Shown one piece after another: positions 46,430-57,320 of a DNA stretch of 64,000 nucleotides (position 1 is the first letter of the stretch; each line of letters starts with the position of its first letter). Source of the stretch: Megamerina dolium (taxonomy: Eukaryota > Arthropoda > Insecta > Diptera > Megamerinidae); contig OY978526.1 of assembly GCA_963854835.1 (NCBI GenBank), positions 46,322,140 through 46,386,139 on the forward strand, in the 5' to 3' direction. Under the pieces are notes generated by a model. That model was not told the origin of the DNA. It made no database searches and worked only from the letters and a program-made list of their open reading frames with translations. Both the position numbers and the translations under genes were made by a program.

Positions 46430-47920
46430 ATGTGTGGCAAAAGCGATTTGTATGCGATATAGGTATATGTTTTTTATGACGTCCATATCTTCTTATCAGG
46501 ACTGCATATATTTATGTGTACCCCATTTCTCACTCTTATGCCTGTGTGCCAAAGTAACTATACTATGAACTATACAATATATTTATAAATATAATATAAT
46601 AGATGGGTGACTTAACATAGTAAAGTATTCGTCGTAAGTCCTATGTTCTTGACAGCTGTTTTTCTATTTAAATTGAAAATTGTCGAATTTACTTTTCAAT
46701 TGGAAATACTGAAAAATAATATGATAATTTTTGTGAGATCCGCGCATTCTTTCAATGTTTACTGCCCACAAATCAATTACTTTTGCAGTGTCGTTGCTGC
46801 CGAAATACTCAGTTTTTCTTTTCCATTTGTACTTTATTTTCAATTAATTTATTAAAACTTATAAATAAAGTGAAAACAGAATAAAAACAAAATAATAAAC
46901 AAAAAGTTTCATCTGAAATATTATCTTCTCAATTTTAGTTGTGTTTAGTATAATTCGAGCTGTGTTTAGTAGAATAACACACAAATTCTATGAAGAAGTA
47001 TATATATATTTTCTATCTGGTCTGCATTAATATCTGTTCCATGCTTGTGTTCTCCTATTTTAAAGTTGAAACTTCTTTGTAACTATATCATTTGTGATAG
47101 ACATTGTTGAGATGGAGAGTCTGTTTCTGCCATTATTATTTTTCCATCATTTCCAACTTATGAAATATCTGTACGACAGAGCTCAGTAAGACTGTTCCTA
47201 CAAAAGTTCTACGAAATCTGTAAATTAATTTGCACATGATGAAATATTTATATATAAAACTAAAATTCAGATTTAAATCTCAACGATATTTTCTGCAGAA
47301 ATGTTGGTTGGTTGGTTGCAAATAAAGTTCCTGGTTTAAACCAAATTATGCTTTGTACATTTTCCATTATTTTTCTCGCCATGTGGAAGAATTTTCAGGT
47401 TGTTGGCCTTATAATACTGTATAATACTTTCTGGCTGCTATTATATATTTACATGCACTGTTATGTTGAATTTTGTCTGTTGCTTTGTATTTAATGCTTG
47501 ACATGCAACAGCTTTTTGAACATACACAGATGTTTTCACATTATTATTTAATGCGTAACTTTAAAACTGCACTTAAAAGATGCTTTGGCTAGCAGGATTT
47601 TCTTGATTTTTAATATTGAATTATATACGATATAAACATAGCATGTAGAAAAAGTTATTAATTTAGTGAAATATATCATCACATTCACTACCTTGCCGCA
47701 ACAAAGCTTATAATCTTTAGTAAATTTCTGTGGTTAGTTTTTATGAATATAAAATACATTAATAACAATTACTAATTAACTCTTTGAACCGAAGACGAAA
47801 ATATTTCTTATAACAAATATTTAAAAGAACAAATTTGCTCAAAAATCATACATAAACTCAGATAAAGTAAATTTTCTATATATGAAAATCATTAAATTAG
47901 TCTCAAACGTTCGTTGATAT
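46430..47920. other. Non-coding stretch
   Basis: AT-rich. Frames of 60-70 codons (46643-46855, 47312-47494) are hydrophobic and have no motif. Confidence 0.4.
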
Positions 47921-47925
47921 CGAAC

Positions 47926-48115
47926 TCTTTACGGAAAAAATTGAGAGAACTTGATCTTGGCATCTGGTTTCAACAAGACCGGGCTACGTACCACATAGCA
48001 CGTGAAATAATCGAATTAGTACGGGAACAGTTTGGCGAATCGATTTTTTCAAAAAATCTCGGAAATTCCAATTATATGTAGCATGTAGTCAGCGAATTAA
48101 GAACAATAAGTAACA
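47926..48115 (+). pseudogene. Tc1/mariner-superfamily transposase fragment
   Basis: Encodes ELDLGIWFQQDRATYHIARE then IIELVREQFGESIFSKNLG, homologous to MDLTDMWFQQDVATCHTAR of the copy at 19971-20030. It covers the second catalytic Asp (FQQD) and the following helix only. Fragment ends on both sides without terminal repeats. Confidence 0.75.
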
Positions 48116-48119
48116 TGTC

Positions 48120-48900
48120 AGGTTTCTAAAATATAAATATTGTCTATTCAAATTAATGGTTGTTTTTATTAAACATTAAATATATGTTTACAATTGGTGG
48201 TAAGTAATTACCATTTGGTGTGTAAGCATAAGCACTTTGCATGTCAATAAATATAACCGACTATAGTTATAACATATGGTACAGTTGAATTAGAATATTT
48301 CAGGTTTTGTTTTTTCTTTTGCTCAGTAGATTTTACTTCAATTTATGGTTGTCAATATGCATGGTATGAAAATATAGGTTGAACTGATAAAAAATACAGA
48401 CTATATAATTTGTGAAATTAAAACATGCTAGGTGAGTGACATACTACAACATGTTCCAAAGGAGCCTTGATATGTTACTCCATATAGTTAGAATACTATG
48501 AATAATATAGGAAAATGTCCAGTCACCATTATTGTCAATAATCACTTGGCATATTCGGCTGCAGCTTTTGCTTAATACATTAGTATAATAATCTTTCTGA
48601 TACATTCACATATTTTTAATGAAAAGGCAACTCCGAGATTTGGATGGTTGTTAGCTTGTATGCCTCGCTTATGGTTTCCTGACCCTTGAATTAGAAAAAT
48701 CTATATTTTCATAAAAGCACCCTTACACAGAATGCGTTCCAATAATTTACCTCAACTTTTGTTTAAGATTTATTCTAATAGTAATGCATGTAAAAGTAGC
48801 TTCATTTGTTAAAATTACTTTCCTCCGATACTCCGATAAGCCCTTTTTCAGCCAAATTTTGCGAATATATTTCAAGCCATTCTCTAGCTTATAATATACT
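48120..48900. other. Non-coding stretch
   Basis: Nothing recognised. Confidence 0.4.
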
Positions 48901-48904
48901 CTAA

Positions 48905-49596
48905 GCATTTAGTTGTTGGTAAATCATTTAAGGGGTTTATACCATTCCAATAGAAGCCATATAATGATTGACGGCTGTGCGATTGAGTTCGTCGAAAGTT
49001 TCTGCTACCTCGGTTGCACGATAGCAACAGACGGGGGAACTGAGGAGGAGGCTAACTGCAGGCTAAGCAAAGCAAAGACAGCATTTGGCCGGCTAAAATC
49101 AGTATGGGCAAATTCCCAAATATCCAGACGCACGAAATTACGAATATTCTCCCCATGTGTGAAATCGACACACCTGTACGGAAGTGAAACATGGCTGATC
49201 TCGAACTCCATCACGCAGAGACTGCAAGCTTTCGTCAACAAGTCTTTGAGGATCATTTGTAGAATTTTCTGGCCTATTTCAAACGAGGCACTATGGCGTC
49301 TGTCTAGCGAAGAGCCCATACTGATCCAGATTAAGCGTAGAAAGTGGCGTTGGATTGGCCACACGCTAAGAAAGCAACCAGATAGCATCACGCGAATGTC
49401 GCTTGAGTGGAATCCGCAGGGGAGCAGAGGCCGCGGACGACCAAGAAACACCTGGAGACGATCAATACTGGGTGAGCTAGCTGCTGCCGGCATCACATGG
49501 GAAGGCGCTAGATCAACTGCCCAAAACCGTGTGCGATGGCGAAGCCTTGTGGAGACCCTATGCTCAAACTAGGAGTTTAAAGGAGAAAAAAAAAAA
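48905..49596 (+). pseudogene. LINE reverse transcriptase C-terminus (second RTE-like family), 5'-truncated
   Basis: The frame 48913-49572 (219 codons) encodes the end of a LINE Pol: IMIDGCAIEFVESFCYLGCT, ANCRLSKAKTAFGRLKSVWA, TKLRIFSPCVKSTHLYGSET, NKSLRIICRIFWPISNEALW, RRKWRWIGHTLRKQPDSITR, GSRGRGRPRNTWRRSILGEL and WRSLVETLCSN before the stop. The RT catalytic core is absent because the copy starts late, as expected for 5' truncation. An A-run at 49586-49596 just after the stop is the likely poly-A tail. It differs clearly from the LINE at 58350-61331, so at least two families of this type are present. The frame is open, so this is a fairly young fragment. Confidence 0.85.
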
Positions 49597-50009
49597 TACC
49601 ATTTAATATCATGCGACAATTCAACAAGCACTCAAGGTATAAACATAATTAACAGTGCTGTGGATCAAAGCCAATACATCACATACGCTTTCAACTTTTT
49701 GATTTGTTACGATGCACCGTATCAAAATACAAAATTTTACATCCAAATTTTGTTTTGACAATTTCAAACTTTGTGATTGCTACGACACAATATTCCTTGT
49801 CTGATGTTGCTTCTGTATTTGTCATATTTAGTAAACATAAGATATCTTGGAGGTATTAAGAAAAAACAAAAATCATTATTTTTTTTTATATTTTAGCAAA
49901 TATTTTAGACAATTACTTTCTTTACTTAAAATCATACACGTAAAGTTTTTATTTATTATGATAATCATATTTTACTTCAACAAAAGAAGATTTTCAAAAC
50001 TTAGAACTC

Positions 50010-50520
50010 TGTTACTTGAAAGAATCTCCGAAGATATAGAAAATTATATATATTCGTGATTAGCGTCGCTTAAATTTTCGATTTAACGATGTCCGTCCGT
50101 CCATCCGTCCATCTGTCTGTCACCTGGCAGGTTCGCACGATAACTTGAGCATTTTCAGAGCTATTTTGACGAAATTCGGCATAAGTAACCAATGGTCCTA
50201 GAGTACGGAGGGGATTGATATTAGGCATGATCGGTCCACCCTACGCCCACATCAAACATTCAAAGGTACTAACCTCGGAATTTTAGCTTGCTATAACTCA
50301 CTGAGGATAATATATTATTGTATAATCTTGCTAGAAATGGGCGAACCACGCCTACCATACAAAATGACTAAATTTCTTTTAAATTTAAACCGCTGCAACT
50401 TCGGCAATCTTCTGTCTAAAACAAACAACCAACTCTTAGTGTGCCACGCACACTTCTTAATGGGGCTACAGTACAAAGCTGTGAAAATTAAAAAAATTTT
50501 AACCGCTATAGCTTGTAACA
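50010..50520 (+). repeat. CCACGCCC-repeat element, copy 4 (fragment)
   Basis: Starts inside the family's left part (ACTTGAAAGAATCTCCGAAG, ATTCGTGATTAGCGTCGC) with a short GTCCGTCCGT tract (50091-50112). Box-like CCACGCCTACC and CCACGCACACTTC lie near 50346 and 50442. The left terminal ACCCTGCATAATG and the right end are missing. Confidence 0.7.
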
Positions 50521-50892
50521 GACTAAAGATAAGTCTGTTACAACCTTTTACATACTTACCTACATACACCCTATAAAGCATTAAAATATTCAATGTACGA
50601 ACAATAAACAAACAATAGCAAATATGTGTATCAGAGAAAAGTTCATTTCTTCTTCTCCGTATTGTCGTCATACAGTAATATCAGTAGATGTATACACACA
50701 TACACATACTCGTGTAGTCAATCACTATCACGACAGAGAAAGAAGAAATAATCAAATAAATTTACACTGAACGTAAAATTTATCATCAAAGAATTTTATA
50801 CTACATAATTCTTAAATGCTTTATATATGGAGATGCACTAAATTTGTATGACTTGCCAACGTAAGGCATGAGAAAAAAAGGGTAATACAAAT

Positions 50893-51247
50893 GCTGCAAT
50901 TAGCCACGAACGTAAAACTGTAGAACGTGTCAGCTGACATTACCTATCTTATGGGAATGTCGTGTTAACGAAAACTCACCACCGTATGACGGTGACGCAG
51001 CCGTTGCCCGTAGCGGAAGAATCAACAGCAATTTGATTTTTTACGTAGAACCGTGTCAGCTGATCACTCTCTATGCTTACAGGATTGCCAGATTAGACTT
51101 TTATAAATAAATAAGAAATAAACTAAGAAAATTTAGTTTTTTTTAATTAATCAAAACTATCATCGTGTTTAGTTATTTATTAAAATATACTTCACGTATA
51201 TACATTTTTTTTTACGGAAGGGCCGTACGTTCGTGGCTAGTTGCACC
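50893..51247. mobile_element. Putative MITE with ~22-bp inverted ends
   Basis: GCTGCAATTAGCCACGAACG at 50893 is matched in inverted orientation at 51226-51247 (GGTGCAACTAGCCACGAACG on the minus strand; two mismatches). Inside, AGAACGTGTCAGCTGA (about 50922) and AGAACCGTGTCAGCTGATCA (about 51047) form a direct repeat. Length is about 355 bp, non-coding. No target duplication was verified, so this is a candidate only. Confidence 0.45.
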
Positions 51248-51433
51248 ATAAGTTGAAATCTTCTTGCTAATTTTTGAAATCGGCCAGTTCGAATAGCTTG
51301 CTATCCGAACGAGTGCTCTTATAGTCGAGTCGGCATTAATCGCTAGACGACTATAAGTTATTCTTGCCATAAGCGAGGCTGTCTGTTATCGATCGCCTGC
51401 TTATAGCAGCCGCCTATAAGCCATCAGCTTATA

Positions 51434-51782
<349 letters not shown>

Positions 51783-52220
51783 TGTTACGTTTTTATTCTG
51801 TGAACGTTTAATTCTTTTTGAATTACCTTGTTCGATCACTGGATTCTGTTAATGATAACTGCAACACTTATTTTGTACAACTATATACAGCAACAATTTA
51901 TTTAATAATCTCTATTTACAATCAACACTGTTTACAATCAACTATTTACTATAACACTTAAATGTACTTGCAACTTTTGCCTCTGTATCAATGTTTTCGC
52001 AATCACGTTCGGAAGTAGATTGATTGATAATTCTCAACACTGGCTCTATTTATACTCTGTTGGCAACACCCCAGAATCTTCCTTTATCGAGATTCTTCTC
52101 TTCCTTTCTCGTTGGCTTGTTCTGGTTATCGCTTATTTCTTTTTGTTGACATTCGTTTCGATGCTGCCAATAGAGTCAGTCACAATAGTGATGAGTAATC
52201 AACTATCGATACTCGTTACA
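51783..52220 (-). repeat. 3' LTR of the gypsy element
   Basis: Starts TGTTACGTTTTTATTC and ends TATCGATACTCGTTACA in plus-strand reading, i.e. TGTAAC...GTAACA on the element's strand, with the TG...CA ends of gypsy LTRs. It includes the TATA box (complement of CTCTATTTATACTC, 52044-52057). Length 438 bp, same as the partner LTR. Confidence 0.96.
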
Positions 52221-52233
52221 CTGCCCTCCTCTT
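52221..52233 (-). other. Polypurine tract of the gypsy element
   Basis: Directly upstream of the 3' LTR on the element's strand: AGAGGAGGGCAG (plus-strand CTGCCCTCCTCT). Purine-rich sequence next to the LTR primes plus-strand DNA synthesis. Confidence 0.8.
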
Positions 52234-52258
52234 AACTTTGTTCGTCCCGAACAAGTTT

Positions 52259-55200
52259 TTATACTTCCCCTCGATATGGCGCAAGTCGCTCCAAGTGCAC
52301 TACTTTAAACTTTGCTCTTTTATTCCAGGCACGTTGAATGCGATACACTACGTCATTTATCTTTGCTATAATCTCATATGGTCCTTCCCAATGAGTCTGT
52401 AGTTTAGGAGACAGGCCTTTCTTTCGTTGTGGATTATGAAGCATTACAAGCTCTCCTTCATAGAACCCTTTTGAATTTGCTTTCATGTCATACCTGGCCT
52501 TCATCTTATCGCTTATCATCTGCGACCGCTCTCTGATGAACCGATGTACTTCATCCAACTGTTCCCGCTTTTCGCTAGTATAATTTCCTTCGGTTGATCT
52601 CGTTGGTGTTACAACTCCAAATTTTAAATCAGCTGGCAGTCTTAACTCGTTTCCAAAAATTGCCATTGCCGGTGTAGTAGCCGTCGTATCATGTTGTGCG
52701 CATCGATATGCCATGAGGAACATTGGTATATGTACATCCCAGTCTCTTTGGTATTTATCTACGACTTTTCTCAAATATTCCTCCAAGGTACGGTTAAATC
52801 GTTCTACCATGCCATCAGATTGTGGATGCAAAGGTGTTGTACGAGTTTTGTATATACCCAGCATACGGCATATCTCTTGGAATACAACTGATTCGAAATT
52901 TCGACCTTGGTCTGAGTGTACCTCCATCGGTACACCAAAACGAGTAACCCATTGGTTGACGAATACATCCGCAACTGTACTAGCTTCCTGATTTGGAATG
53001 GGGTATACTTCAGGCCATTTACTGAAGTAATCTATAACCACCAGAACATACTTGTTTCCTGCGTTGCTTATTGGAAATGGCCCAGCTATGTCCATAGCAA
53101 TTCGCTCAAATGGAGCACCCACGGTGTATTGGTGCATCTTACCTCGACTTTTCTTAGTGGGACCTTTGGCCATTGCACATTGCTTACATTTCCGAATCCA
53201 ATCAACGACATGGTCATGACATCCAACCCAATAAAATCGTTTCTTTATTTTCTCGACGGTTTTGGTGATTCCCAAATGCCCTCCACTGGAGGCATTGTGA
53301 TACTCAGCTATCACTTCATTTATTCTCGCCTTGGGTACCACTAGAAGATCATTAGTGATTTTTCCATCCTCACTTTCCCATGCTCGGAATAAACATCCGT
53401 CTCGTAAGTGCAGGCTTTGCCACTGCGCCCAGTATGCCTTTGCTATTGGACTCTCATTAGCCATTTCTTGCCAATCTGGTCGTATGCCCTGCTCCTTGTA
53501 TTCCATAATCTTTACGAGATCTGGGTCGTTCCGCTGATCTTCTTGCACTCGTTCGGTGGTCCATGACTCCTCCGGCAATATATTCGTAAGTCGTATGTCG
53601 ACAATGTGCTCCTTGCTTTCCACTCGAGAACAATGTTTACATTCCATTTTGCAAGGACGACGAGATAGAGCATCCGCGTTGCCGTGATGTCCTCCTTTAC
53701 GATGTTCGATGGTAAAATCATAACTCTGCAGCCTTTCAATCCAGCGCGCCAATTGTCCTTCTGGGTTTTTAAATTGCAATAACCACCTTAGCGCTGAGTG
53801 GTCAGTTCGTAGATGAAATGCCTGACCGTACAAGTATTTATGGAAATACTTTACACATTCCAGTATTGCGAGCAACTCTCTTCGTGTGACACAGTAATTT
53901 CTTTCTGGCTTCGACAGGATTTTACTGTAGTATGCTATTACTTTTTCTTGCCCATCTATGATCTGAGAGAGCACACCACCTATTCCATAGCCACTCGCAT
54001 CTGTGTCCAACACAAACTTTTGACCAGGTACTGGATACGCTAATATTGGTGCTGAACAGAGTTTTTCTTTCAGCTGTTCGAATGCTTTCTGTTGGTCCTC
54101 GCCCCACACAAATGGTTTGTTCTTTCTTGTCAACTCATGCAGACTGCTGGCGATGTTTGCAAATCCAGGAACAAATCGTCTATAGTAGGTGCATAAGCCT
54201 AGGAAGCTCCTTAACTCGTGAAGATTCGACGGAATAGGCCATTCTTGAACTGCTGCTACTTTCTCCTCGTCGGTATGTACCCCTTCTGTTGTTACTTTAT
54301 GACCAAGATATTTAACTTCTCGCCTGAAGAGTGAACACTTTTTCATATTCAGTTTAAGCCCTGCTGATTGTATACGCTCAAATACTTCTTTCAACTTTTC
54401 CAGGTGGTCGTTAAAATCTTTTCCCATCACAATAATGTCATCGAGGTACACCAAGCACGTTTTCCAGTGTAGTCCTCTGAGTACACGCTCCATCAAACGT
54501 TCGAAAGTAGCTGGCGCATTGCATAAACCAAATGGCATGACTGTAAATTGCCATAGACCATCGCCAATACTGAAATCTGTTTTCTCTTTGTCTTCCTTAC
54601 CAAGTTCCACTTGCCAGTAGCCACTTTGCAAATCAAGAGTTGAGAACCACTTCGCACCAGATAGTGTGTCCAGAGTGTCATCGATTCTTGGCAGTGGATA
54701 GCTGTCTTTTTTCGTAATATCATTTAGCTTTCTGTAATCCACACAGAATCGAGTACTTCCATCCTTCTTCTTTACCAGCACAACTGGTGAACTCCATGGA
54801 CTCGCTGATGGTTCAATAACACCTTGTTTCTGCATATCGGAAATCAGTTTAATGGCTTCGTCTCTTTTGGCCAATGGAACTCGTCGTGGTGCTTGACGAA
54901 TTGGTCTAGAATCACCGGTGTCAATGTGATGCTTCACGATGGTTGTTCGTCCTCCAGTTTTTCCATTTGAAGAAAATATTGAACTGTACTTCTCCAATAC
55001 TTGTAAAGCCTTTTCTTTTTGCTGTTTGGTAAGCACACCTGCCCATTCCTCCATCTGTGCTTTTATTTCCGCCTTGCCAGTTCCTGATCTTCCACTTTTT
55101 ATCGACGAACCCTTTTCGCAGTCTACTACGGCAGTAACTTCCTGGCAATGACCAATCACCATTCCTTTCTTTACAACTGTAGATGTATTAGTTGGATTTA

Positions 55201-55846
55201 AAATTCGCACCGGTACTATTCCATTTTCTTTAGGTTCTACTAACGTCCTACCAAGTATGATGTTTTTATTCGTTATTTCTTTGTCTGCTTCCACCAGCCA
55301 CAACTTGCCTGTCCCATCATCCACATTCATCTGTGCCCATATCACCGCTTCTGATTTTGCTGGAACCTCTTGGCGTTGACATGCCAGTACTCGTTTGATG
55401 TTCCCACTACGCTTGTAACCGATGTTCAATGGTAGTTCGACATTTGCATAGCGCAGTATCCGTTGATTTAAATCTAACGTAAATCCGTTGTCAATCATAA
55501 AATCAACACCAATTATTACGTCATCGATGATGTCGGCCACAATGAATTCATGTTCCCATGTGCAATTTCCAATAGATACTCGTTTCTTTATCTTGCCCAG
55601 AATTTGTGCATCCTCACCCGTTGCTGTACGCAATTTTATTCCCATTAAAGGCTCAAACCTCTTTACCAAATCGCTCTTGATTATAGAATGTGATGCACCA
55701 GTGTCCAGAGTTAACATGAATTCCATATTGTCCAATTTTCCATCAATAGTCAAGCTGCTTGGCACACGCTGTAGTTGTGAAATGTGAATGATGGGGCAAC
55801 CCACTGTTGGAGTCAGTTCACGCCCCGCTGAACTGACTCGATTTAG
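52259..55846 (-). CDS. pol: gypsy Pol: protease, reverse transcriptase, RNase H, integrase
   Basis: Residue numbers count from the codon at 55804. Protease: active site DTGA at 34-37. Reverse transcriptase: roughly 290-510, with FSTLDLQSGYW (Asp 391), MPFGLCNAPATFERLM and YLDD (453-456). RNase H: starts at VLDTDASGYG (about 598) and includes RTDHSALRWLL and GNADALSRR. Integrase: HHCC zinc finger (H836, H843, C873, C876), then Asp 905, Asp 965 and Glu 1001; the last two are 35 residues apart (DD35E). A C-terminal HWEGPYEI segment is the GPY/F module. The order places it in Ty3/gypsy. The frame begins upstream of the 55804 GTG and is open back into Gag (from CTA at 55846), so translation by a -1 shift from Gag is the most likely route rather than an independent start. 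Confidence 0.95.
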   Translation of the reverse strand, partial: LNRVSSAGRELTPTVGCPIIHISQLQRVPSSLTIDGKLDNMEFMLTLDTGASHSIIKSDLVKRFEPLMGIKLRTATGEDAQILGKIKKRVSIGNCTWEHEFIVADIIDDVIIGVDFMIDNGFTLDLNQRILRYANVELPLNIGYKRSGNIKRVLACQRQEVPAKSEAVIWAQMNVDDGTGKLWLVEADKEITNKNIILGRTLVEPKENGIVPVRILNPTNTSTVVKKGMVIGHCQEVTAVVDCEKGSSIKSGRSGTGKAEIKAQMEEWAGVLTKQQKEKALQVLEKYSSIFSSNGKTGGRTTIVKHHIDTGDSRPIRQAPRRVPLAKRDEAIKLISDMQKQGVIEPSASPWSSPVVLVKKKDGSTRFCVDYRKLNDITKKDSYPLPRIDDTLDTLSGAKWFSTLDLQSGYWQVELGKEDKEKTDFSIGDGLWQFTVMPFGLCNAPATFERLMERVLRGLHWKTCLVYLDDIIVMGKDFNDHLEKLKEVFERIQSAGLKLNMKKCSLFRREVKYLGHKVTTEGVHTDEEKVAAVQEWPIPSNLHELRSFLGLCTYYRRFVPGFANIASSLHELTRKNKPFVWGEDQQKAFEQLKEKLCSAPILAYPVPGQKFVLDTDASGYGIGGVLSQIIDGQEKVIAYYSKILSKPERNYCVTRRELLAILECVKYFHKYLYGQAFHLRTDHSALRWLLQFKNPEGQLARWIERLQSYDFTIEHRKGGHHGNADALSRRPCKMECKHCSRVESKEHIVDIRLTNILPEESWTTERVQEDQRNDPDLVKIMEYKEQGIRPDWQEMANESPIAKAYWAQWQSLHLRDGCLFRAWESEDGKITNDLLVVPKARINEVIAEYHNASSGGHLGITKTVEKIKKRFYWVGCHDHVVDWIRKCKQCAMAKGPTKKSRGKMHQYTVGAPFERIAMDIAGPFPISNAGNKYVLVVIDYFSKWPEVYPIPNQEASTVADVFVNQWVTRFGVPMEVHSDQGRNFESVVFQEICRMLGIYKTRTTPLHPQSDGMVERFNRTLEEYLRKVVDKYQRDWDVHIPMFLMAYRCAQHDTTATTPAMAIFGNELRLPADLKFGVVTPTRSTEGNYTSEKREQLDEVHRFIRERSQMISDKMKARYDMKANSKGFYEGELVMLHNPQRKKGLSPKLQTHWEGPYEIIAKINDVVYRIQRAWNKRAKFKVVHLERLAPYRGEV

Positions 55847-55852
55847 TTTAAC
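55805..55852 (-). promoter_or_regulatory. -1 ribosomal frameshift signal between Gag and Pol
   Basis: On the element's strand the heptamer G-TTA-AAC (55852-55846) covers the last two sense codons of Gag and is followed at once by the Gag stop TAA. A 6-nt spacer (55845-55840) leads to a perfect 11-bp stem: GAGTCAGTTCA (55839-55829) with TGAACTGACTC (55820-55810) around the loop GCGGGGCG (55828-55821). After slipping back one base, reading continues CTA-AAT-CGA in the Pol frame without a stop. G-UUA-AAC is a known shift heptamer in arteriviruses. No experiment is implied; the site is inferred from sequence geometry. Confidence 0.85.
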
Positions 55853-57291
55853 GATGGATCTGTGTTAGTGGAGCGATCACTATCCACCTTATTCTCCTTC
55901 TTTTGTCTTCCTGGAGAATTCGATCTTGATCGCTTTCGTCGTAGACGGCAGTCACGCGCCATGTGTCCTGGTTTGTCGCAAATAAAGCACTTACCAGTAA
56001 ATTTGTTTTCGCGTCGACCTGTTGTTCTTCCTTCAGGCTGCACTACAGATTTGAATGCCTGACACACTGCTTCAACCAGATCTGCTGTTTCTGTTTCTAG
56101 TTGGCGTACCCGTGGCATTGGTCGACACATCAAACTGGCGGCTTCATATGTCAAGGCACTACTGACTGTTTCGGCATAAGTATTTCTTGGTGACATGACT
56201 AGGGCACGCTTTGTCTCTCCATCACGTATGCCATCTATGAAAGCCGCTATTTTGATTTTTTCGACGAACTCTTCCGAATTACCGGAGAACGCTAGATGAC
56301 ATAAGCGCTCAATATCGGAAGCGAATTCCTGAAGGCTCTCATTACTCCGTTGCACTCGCGATCTCAATTCCACTCGATGTAATTGACTCTTGTATTCATT
56401 TCCATATTTTCGCTGGAGTGTGTCCATCAGTGACTGATAGCTACCACGATCTTTCTCTGGAATCATCTGTAACACCTCGGAAGCATTACCTTTTAATGCG
56501 ACTATTAAAGCAGCAGTCTTGTCGCTATCATCCCATTGATTCTTCGAAGCTGTTGTCTCGAATTGAAGCTTGAAGATATTGAATGGCGTGCTTCCGTCAA
56601 ATGTTGGTGGCTTTAATTTGATTGTACTTGAATCTCTAATCACTGATGTGGCTGGTCCATTTATTTTTAGTTGGTTGAGATCGTGCTGTAATTTCTCGAA
56701 CTTATCTTCCAAGTCATCTACATGTTCCTTGAGATCCATGACTTTTTCATTAATGGTTCCGGAAATTTCCTGAAATCTAATCTCAATTCCTTTTTGTAGA
56801 TTTTCGATGACGTGTTCTTGTCGAGCCGAACCTTCTTGAATTTCCATACGCAATTCAGCCGAATGTTCTTGAAGCTTGTAGTCAATTGTTTTCTGGAATT
56901 CTCCCATAGCGTTTTCTTGACGTACCGAATGTTCTTGAAACTTGGAGTCAATGCGAGACGCATTTCCTTGAATTTCCGTACGCAATTCAGCCGAATGTTC
57001 TTGTAACTTCGCATTAATTCCTTGCAGTTGCTGCTGCTGCTGTTGCATCATGGATTTCATAAATTCCATGAGTTGACCACTCGAATCTACCTTACTCTCT
57101 TCCTCGGCGTGCACAACTGCATGTATATCGTCTTCCTCAAAGAACTCATGTTCTTCTACATTAATTCCCTTAGCCTCCATGGCTTTCCTCAGCCTCACCA
57201 GCAGTTCCGCCTTTGCACCTGATGACGATAGATTCATCTCTACCAACAGCTTTTTAAGCTGGTCCACTTTTAGTTGGTCAATTTTCACCAT
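55843..57291 (-). CDS. gag: gypsy Gag with N-terminal SAP-like domain and one zinc knuckle
   Basis: 482 residues. Residues about 5-40 (LKVDQLKKLLVEMNLSSSGA then KAELLVRLRKAM) fit the helix-extension-helix of a SAP DNA-binding motif. Residues about 83-210 form a long predicted coiled coil with internal repeats: the phrase LQEHSAELR occurs twice (96-104 and 140-148). A retrotransposon Gag core follows at about 228-390 (FDGSTPFNIFKLQFE, KTAALIVALKGNA, RGSYQSLMDTLQRKYG, SNESLQEFASDIERL). One CCHC knuckle CX2CX4HX4C lies at C435, C438, H443 and C448, then a basic tail. The start ATG at 57291 lies 30 bases after the primer-binding site. Gag assembles virus-like particles and packages element RNA. 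Confidence 0.93.
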   Translation of the reverse strand: MVKIDQLKVDQLKKLLVEMNLSSSGAKAELLVRLRKAMEAKGINVEEHEFFEEDDIHAVVHAEEESKVDSSGQLMEFMKSMMQQQQQQLQGINAKLQEHSAELRTEIQGNASRIDSKFQEHSVRQENAMGEFQKTIDYKLQEHSAELRMEIQEGSARQEHVIENLQKGIEIRFQEISGTINEKVMDLKEHVDDLEDKFEKLQHDLNQLKINGPATSVIRDSSTIKLKPPTFDGSTPFNIFKLQFETTASKNQWDDSDKTAALIVALKGNASEVLQMIPEKDRGSYQSLMDTLQRKYGNEYKSQLHRVELRSRVQRSNESLQEFASDIERLCHLAFSGNSEEFVEKIKIAAFIDGIRDGETKRALVMSPRNTYAETVSSALTYEAASLMCRPMPRVRQLETETADLVEAVCQAFKSVVQPEGRTTGRRENKFTGKCFICDKPGHMARDCRLRRKRSRSNSPGRQKKENKVDSDRSTNTDPSLN

Positions 57292-57300
57292 CTTTACAGA

Positions 57301-57319
57301 ATCCCACTTCTGACACCAA
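57301..57319 (-). other. Primer-binding site, complementary to tRNA-Leu 3' end
   Basis: On the element's strand the LTR is followed, after AT, by TGGTGTCAGAAGTGGGAT. This is the complement of the 3' end (CCA plus acceptor stem and T arm) of insect tRNA-Leu as I recall it. It would prime minus-strand DNA synthesis. Confidence 0.8.
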
Positions 57320-57320
57320 T

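Noticed and set aside
49005..49496. 163-codon minus-strand frame
   Set aside because: It is antisense to the LINE C-terminal ORF, which has clear family motifs.
52221..52260. Envelope-like gene after Pol
   Set aside because: There are only about 40 bases between the Pol stop and the LTR, so no env exists.
52691..55787. Plus-strand frames of 60-142 codons
   Set aside because: They are shadows of the gypsy Pol gene on the opposite strand.
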